Of a stretch of 10,892 nt of DNA, positions 7,493-10,892 are shown piece by piece. Both the position numbers and the translations under genes were made by a program. The DNA comes from JAJBWD01 sp041821285 (GTDB taxonomy: Bacteria; Bacillota; Clostridia; Clostridiales; Clostridiaceae), in the NCBI GenBank assembly GCA_041821285.1, contig JBGUER010000107.1, positions 1 through 10,892 of the forward strand, given 5' to 3'. Each line of letters starts with the position of its first letter. Within the stretch, counting starts at the first letter, position 1. The notes below the pieces were generated by a model. It worked only from the letters and a program-made list of their open reading frames with translations, was not told the DNA's origin and did no database searches.

Positions 7493-7522
7493 AATATGTT
7501 ATCATATTCATGGGGTGAGAAT

Positions 7523-8194
7523 ATGGCAAATAAAAAGATTTTGGTTGCAGATGACGAGAGTAGAATGAGAAGGCTTGTGTCTGATTTCCTTAAAAAAGAT
7601 GGTTTTGAAATAGTTGAAGCTGCAGATGGTAAAGAAGCAATAGATGAATTTTCAAAATGCAAATTCGACCTTGTAATATTAGATGTGATGATGCCTATAT
7701 ATGATGGATGGGAAGTATGCAAAATAATAAGAGAAAATTCAGATGTGCCTATTATTATGTTAACAGCAAGAGAAGAAGAAGCTGATGAAATATTTGGATT
7801 TACAGTAGGTGCTGATGAATACATAACTAAACCCTTTAGTCCATTAGTTTTTGTGGCTAGAGTTCATTCGCTACTTCGAAGAGTTGAGGGAGAAAATGTG
7901 AATATATATGAATACCCAGGACTTATTATAGATGGAGATAAACATAATGTGGAAGTAGAAGGGCGAAGAATAGATCTAACACCAAAAGAATTTGAACTAA
8001 TATTATACATGGTTGAAAATGAAGGGCTAGCATTAAGTCGCGACAAAATATTAAATGCTGTATGGGACTATGACTATTTTGGGGACCCGCGAACTGTTGA
8101 TACTCATATTAAAAGAATAAGATTGAAATTAAGAGAAAAAGGGGAATATGTTCATACTGTTAGAAATTTAGGATATAAATTTGAGGTGGTATGA
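7523..8194 (+). CDS. OmpR/PhoB-family response regulator of the second two-component system
   Basis: DNA-binding regulator for the kinase that follows. The start at 7523 is supported by GGGGTGAG (7512-7519); an in-frame ATG at 7496 would add nine residues but has no ribosome site. The receiver (about 1-118) has D10-D11, phosphoacceptor D54 in VILDVMMPIYDGWE, T81 in MLTARE and K103 in EYITKPF. The winged-helix domain (about 128-223) includes IDLTPKEFELILYMVEN and TVDTHIKRIRLKLREKG, the expected recognition helix, and ends VRNLGYKFEVV. The length, 223 residues, is normal for the family and every key residue is present. Its stop overlaps the kinase start by a few bases, so the pair is co-translated. 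No promoter is obvious between the palindrome and the start, so transcription may come from within or upstream of the palindrome. Targets are unknown. Confidence 0.95.
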   Translation: MANKKILVADDESRMRRLVSDFLKKDGFEIVEAADGKEAIDEFSKCKFDLVILDVMMPIYDGWEVCKIIRENSDVPIIMLTAREEEADEIFGFTVGADEYITKPFSPLVFVARVHSLLRRVEGENVNIYEYPGLIIDGDKHNVEVEGRRIDLTPKEFELILYMVENEGLALSRDKILNAVWDYDYFGDPRTVDTHIKRIRLKLREKGEYVHTVRNLGYKFEVV

Positions 8195-9729
8195 TGAAAA
8201 ACTCAGTTAAATTAAGATTATTTGTAAGCATAAGTTTATTAGTTCTTTTCTTTGTTGTAGTATCAATATTTTTAAATTCATTTTTCTTAAAAAAATATTA
8301 TATTTATGAGCAAAAGAAAATGTTAATAGATACAACAAAGCAATTAGAAAAAATAGTTTCAGAAAACCCGGAAAGTCCAGAAAACGATATAAATGTATTC
8401 GAAGAAATGAATAAAATTAGTAGAACTAGTAATATAAATATTACATTATTTAATAAATATGGAGAAATAATATTTAATTCAATTCATGATGAAACTTATG
8501 GAGAAAACAAAACTTATAGAGAAGAAATATATGATGCAAGTCAATTAAAATCTCCTCAACAAGTGAATTTTGATAATAATTATGATAAATTAAGTCCAGG
8601 CGAGTATTTAATAGAAACACAATATGATACAAGGGTAATAGCTGAATTTTTAAGTGCGTCTTATCTATTGAAGAATAATAAATTTGCATTAGTATCAACC
8701 CCATTAGGTCCAATAGTAAAAAGTGTAGACATAGCTAATAAATTTTTTGTGTTTATTGGTTTCATCACATTAATATTGGGCAGTATAATTTCATTTATAT
8801 TTTCTGGTAAATTCACAAAACCAATAATAAAGTTAAATAAAATAACTCAGAAAATGTGTGAACTTGATTTTTCAGAGAAATTCATAGTGAAGGAAAATGA
8901 CGAAATAGATCAATTAGGGAAAAGTGTTAATGTTCTTTCAAATCAATTAGATAAATCATTAACTGAGTTAAATGATAGTAATGAAAAATTAAATCAAGCA
9001 AACGGAAAATTAAAACAAGATATAGAAAAAGAAAGAAAAATAGATGAAATGAGAAAGAAATTTATTTCAAACGCATCTCATGAATTAAAAACTCCTTTAG
9101 CACTTATTCAAGGATATGCAGAAGGGCTTCGTGTGGATATAAATGGGGATAAAGAGGATAAGATGTATTATTGCGAAGTTATTGTGGATGAATCTAACAA
9201 AATGAATAAACTTGTTAAGCAATTATTAAATCTGTCTGAAATGGAATCAGGAAATATTAATATTGAAAGAGAAGATTTTAATTTATCCTATTTAATAAAA
9301 AGAATAATTAAGAAAAATAGCACATTTATGCTAGAAAATAATGTTGATTTAGAAATAACTGCAAGTGATGGAATAATAGTAAATGCAGATATTTATATGA
9401 CAGAACAGGTTTTAGTTAATTTTATAAGTAATGCATTAAATCATGTAGAAGGAAAAAAATTAATAAAAATTAATGTAGAAGATTTGAAAGATAAAATAAA
9501 AGTTTCAGTGTTTAATTCGGGCACAATTATACCAGATGAATCTTTAGATAAAATATGGAACAGTTTTTATAAAGTAGACAAAGCAAGAACAAGAGAATAT
9601 GGAGGTACTGGATTAGGACTATCCATAGTAAAAGCTATTATGGAATTACATGAAAATCCATATGGCGTATATAATGAAGAAAATGGTGTTGTTTTCTGGT
9701 GCGAATTTGATAAAGAAAAATCACAATAA
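8191..9729 (+). CDS. HAMP-domain sensor histidine kinase of the second two-component system
   Basis: Membrane kinase partner of the preceding regulator. Layout from the ATG at 8191: membrane segment (about 8-30), extracellular sensor domain (about 31-183), second membrane segment (about 185-207), HAMP (about 208-260), coiled coil, then HisKA with SHELKTP and H297. The ATPase domain has an N-box NFISNALNH (N414), a relaxed G1 (FNSGTIIPDESL in place of DxGxG), FYKVDKAR, and G2 YGGTGLGLSIV. The FNSG form of G1 is common in VanS-like Firmicute kinases and does not by itself imply inactivity. GAGGTGG (8183-8189) serves the overlapping ATGATG; the second ATG (8194) has the better spacing. The signal is unknown; the extracellular domain has no motif I recognise. 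A 16-bp duplication covers the last codons and stop. Confidence 0.95.
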   Translation: MMKNSVKLRLFVSISLLVLFFVVVSIFLNSFFLKKYYIYEQKKMLIDTTKQLEKIVSENPESPENDINVFEEMNKISRTSNINITLFNKYGEIIFNSIHDETYGENKTYREEIYDASQLKSPQQVNFDNNYDKLSPGEYLIETQYDTRVIAEFLSASYLLKNNKFALVSTPLGPIVKSVDIANKFFVFIGFITLILGSIISFIFSGKFTKPIIKLNKITQKMCELDFSEKFIVKENDEIDQLGKSVNVLSNQLDKSLTELNDSNEKLNQANGKLKQDIEKERKIDEMRKKFISNASHELKTPLALIQGYAEGLRVDINGDKEDKMYYCEVIVDESNKMNKLVKQLLNLSEMESGNINIEREDFNLSYLIKRIIKKNSTFMLENNVDLEITASDGIIVNADIYMTEQVLVNFISNALNHVEGKKLIKINVEDLKDKIKVSVFNSGTIIPDESLDKIWNSFYKVDKARTREYGGTGLGLSIVKAIMELHENPYGVYNEENGVVFWCEFDKEKSQ

Positions 9730-9743
9730 AGAAAAATCACAAT
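9712..9743 (+). repeat. 16-bp direct tandem duplication at the kinase 3' end
   Basis: The sequence aaagaaaaatcacaat occurs twice back to back (9712-9727 and 9728-9743) with no mismatch. The first copy encodes the last residues and the first base of the stop codon. The second copy is untranslated. This looks like a recent slippage event. Confidence 0.9.
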
Positions 9744-9750
9744 AGAATAA

Positions 9751-9792
9751 AAAAGAACTTCTAGGAGTAAATGAATTCCTAGGAGTTCTTTT
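9751..9792 (+). terminator. rho-independent terminator of the second two-component operon
   Basis: A 17-bp stem (9751-9767 with 9776-9792, two G-T wobbles) surrounds an eight-base loop. Its 3' arm ends in TTCTTTT and its 5' arm begins with a run of A, so it may act in both directions. It starts 22 bases past the kinase stop. Confidence 0.85.
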
Positions 9793-9814
9793 GCGTTATC
9801 GTAAACATAATAAA

Positions 9815-9841
9815 CATTATAACTATTTGATACCTGTCCCC
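9815..9841. repeat. half copy of the 56-bp palindrome
   Basis: Bases 9826-9841 match 15 of 16 bases at the right end of the palindrome (7477-7492), including tacctgtcccc. Extending the comparison left to 9815 gives 23 of 27 matches with 7466-7492, reaching the centre of the palindrome. The AT-rich part is weak evidence alone. No matching left half is present. The orientation is the same as the right half of the full copy. Confidence 0.7.
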
Positions 9842-9872
9842 AAATAATAATAATTTTGGTTTGGTTCATACT

Positions 9873-9905
9873 TTTACAAAATTTTACATATAAAATGATT
9901 ATAAT
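9873..9905 (+). promoter_or_regulatory. candidate OmpR-family regulator box (TTTACA direct repeat) near a -10 element
   Basis: TTTACA occurs at 9873-9878 and 9883-9888, a 10-base period on one face of the helix; the identity extends to the 7-mer ttttaca. Spaced direct hexamers of the TTHACA type are the known binding form of PhoP-like OmpR regulators. A TATAAT lies at 9900-9905. The function is inferred from pattern and position only, and AT-rich DNA yields such matches by chance. Confidence 0.35.
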
Positions 9906-10072
9906 AAATAGTAGAGCCTTAACAATATATAAAGACAAAATGTATATACATATCAGTTTATGGATATGATTATATTGAATAAATTACGTGTTAATTTATG
10001 GTTATTGAAGCTTTTGTTATTTTATTATAAAAAAATGTTAAAAGCTGCAATAAATATATTATATGAGGTGAT

Positions 10073-10795
10073 ATGATGAAGAAAAATAAAGGTGAACTAA
10101 GAATTTTAATTTTTACTTTAGCATTAATAACTGTAACGGCGCTACAAATTAGTCATTTCAAAGTATTAGCAGATGATGCAAAAGAAGATGGAATAAAGAT
10201 TATACTGTCAGAAGAAAATGAAAAAAAACAATCAATTTTTAATAATGATGACGGGTTTTGGTATCCTGGCAAAAGTGAAACTAAAAGATTTTACATAGAA
10301 AACACTTCAAAATACAAATGTAATATAAATACTTTAATGATTGAAAGTGAAGTTTTTGACAATAAAGGAAATGATGTTAGTGAAAGTATAGAAGAATATT
10401 TTGACGAAAATCTTTTGTGCAGCATAACACTTGATGATGAGAACTATAAAAATAATCCTATTTATAATGGTAATTTTACAGAGTTAACTAAAAAAGAATT
10501 TAAATTGTCTCCTAATATTGTTTTGTCTCCAGGAGAAAGTAAATATTTTGAAATAACTATAAATTTAAATCAAGAAGCGGATAATAGAACAATGAATTTA
10601 GAAAATAAATTTAATTTGATTTTTAATGTGGCTGCTGAAAATGGAGAAATCTCTAATGAAAAAATTCTTTCTGATTGGAAAGAATTGCCTAAAACAGGTG
10701 GCATGTTTGATATAAAAGTTTTAATAGGAATAGGACTTTTTATTTCTATTTTAGGTGTATTTATGTATAAAACAAAATTCAAGAAAACAGCTTAA
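10073..10795 (+). CDS. LPKTG sortase-anchored surface protein
   Basis: Small exported protein expected to be linked to peptidoglycan by a sortase not present here. GAGGTGAT (10065-10072) precedes ATGATG, and either ATG could start translation. A signal peptide runs to about residue 33 with a likely cut after VLA. The mature region (34-200) looks beta-rich: FWYPGKSE at 62-69, then FYIENTS, and later LSPGESKYFEI and LNLIF-like strands. The pattern PG-x(n)-N followed by beta strands recalls TasA/CalY-type or pilin-like surface folds, but I cannot confirm that. The cell-wall sorting signal is complete: LPKTG at 205-209, a hydrophobic stretch and the basic tail KTKFKKTA. It stands alone, 343 bases after the second two-component operon, with a candidate regulator box upstream. 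No terminator is visible before the right edge. Confidence 0.92.
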   Translation: MMKKNKGELRILIFTLALITVTALQISHFKVLADDAKEDGIKIILSEENEKKQSIFNNDDGFWYPGKSETKRFYIENTSKYKCNINTLMIESEVFDNKGNDVSESIEEYFDENLLCSITLDDENYKNNPIYNGNFTELTKKEFKLSPNIVLSPGESKYFEITINLNQEADNRTMNLENKFNLIFNVAAENGEISNEKILSDWKELPKTGGMFDIKVLIGIGLFISILGVFMYKTKFKKTA

Positions 10796-10801
10796 ATGTA
10801 A

Positions 10802-10892
10802 ATAATCAAATGAAAAGTAATCAAATTAAAAGTAATCAAATGAAAAGTATTTATAAAAAAAGCAATCAAAAGAAAAATAATCAAATGAAAAG
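10802..10892. repeat. 15-bp tandem repeat running off the right edge
   Basis: Six consecutive 15-base units start at 10802, 10817, 10832, 10847, 10862 and 10877. The consensus is gtaatcaaatgaaaa; the fourth unit is the most decayed. The period is a multiple of three, and one + frame (from an ATG at 10810) reads open to the edge as repeats of the type NQMKS. No ribosome site precedes that ATG. The array continues beyond the window. Confidence 0.88.

Larger units (their letters stand above)
9730..10072. other. 343-bp intergenic region between the second kinase and the LPKTG gene
   Basis: From left to right it holds the second 16-bp duplicate, a terminator hairpin (9751-9792), the half palindrome (9815-9841), a TTTACA direct repeat with TATAAT downstream (9873-9905), and an AT-rich leader of about 160 bases to the LPKTG start. 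I find no convincing small gene on either strand and no structured riboswitch that I recognise. Confidence 0.7.

Noticed and set aside
7468..7824. Antisense open frame over the second response regulator
   Set aside because: Shadow of a well-supported receiver domain; its composition is serine-rich, as expected from reverse reading.
8191..9729. Second kinase as inactive because of its altered G1 box
   Set aside because: The FNSG form is usual in VanS-like kinases, and the H, N, F and G2 boxes are intact.
9567..9938. Antisense open frame over the end of the second kinase and the gap
   Set aside because: It crosses the terminator and half palindrome, overlaps conserved kinase motifs and has no support of its own.
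10810..10892. Gene starting at ATG 10810 inside the right-edge array
   Set aside because: The frame is open but has no ribosome site and consists only of the 15-bp repeat; kept as a finding rather than a gene.

Overview
The window looks like a chromosomal segment of a low-G+C Gram-positive bacterium, most likely a clostridial Firmicute. The evidence is the very AT-rich DNA, strong AGGAGG-type ribosome sites, U-tract terminators, two OmpR-type two-component systems and Gram-positive surface proteins, one with a canonical LPKTG sortase signal. I cannot name the species. All six well-supported genes and one further secreted-protein gene lie on the + strand. No tRNA, rRNA, transposase or CRISPR array is visible.

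Layout. Positions 1-128 carry a 16-bp tandem repeat and the leader of the first operon. Positions 129-2694 hold a response regulator overlapping a histidine kinase with a 7TMR-DISM-like receptor layout (extracellular domain plus seven membrane segments), closed by a strong terminator. Positions 2831-3643 encode a small membrane-anchored Ig-like protein with its own terminator. Positions 3871-7416 encode an 1181-residue secreted, C-terminally anchored protein built around exactly seven 50-residue RCC1 repeats, followed by YDG/MBG, Ig-like, helical and C-terminal surface modules. A 56-bp near-perfect palindrome (7437-7492) separates it from a second two-component system (7523-9729) with a conventional HAMP/HisKA/HATPase kinase. 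A half copy of the palindrome lies downstream (about 9815-9841). The 343-bp gap that follows holds a terminator, a direct-repeat TTTACA box and an AT-rich promoter-like stretch. It leads to a 240-residue LPKTG protein (10073-10795). The window ends in a 15-bp tandem repeat.

How it may work together (inference). Two sensor systems are interleaved with three exported proteins, and the small Ig-like protein and the large RCC1 protein share a recognisable module. This fits a cell-surface locus whose adhesin-like or ligand-binding proteins are controlled by, or report to, the neighbouring kinases. There is no terminator-like T-run between the RCC1 gene and the second two-component system, so read-through across the palindrome is possible. 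The sortase that would anchor the LPKTG protein is not in this window. The most unusual points are the seven-bladed propeller apparently inserted inside a B-repeat-like domain, the receptor-type kinase, the palindrome with its half copy bracketing the second system, and the candidate OmpR-family box upstream of the LPKTG gene.
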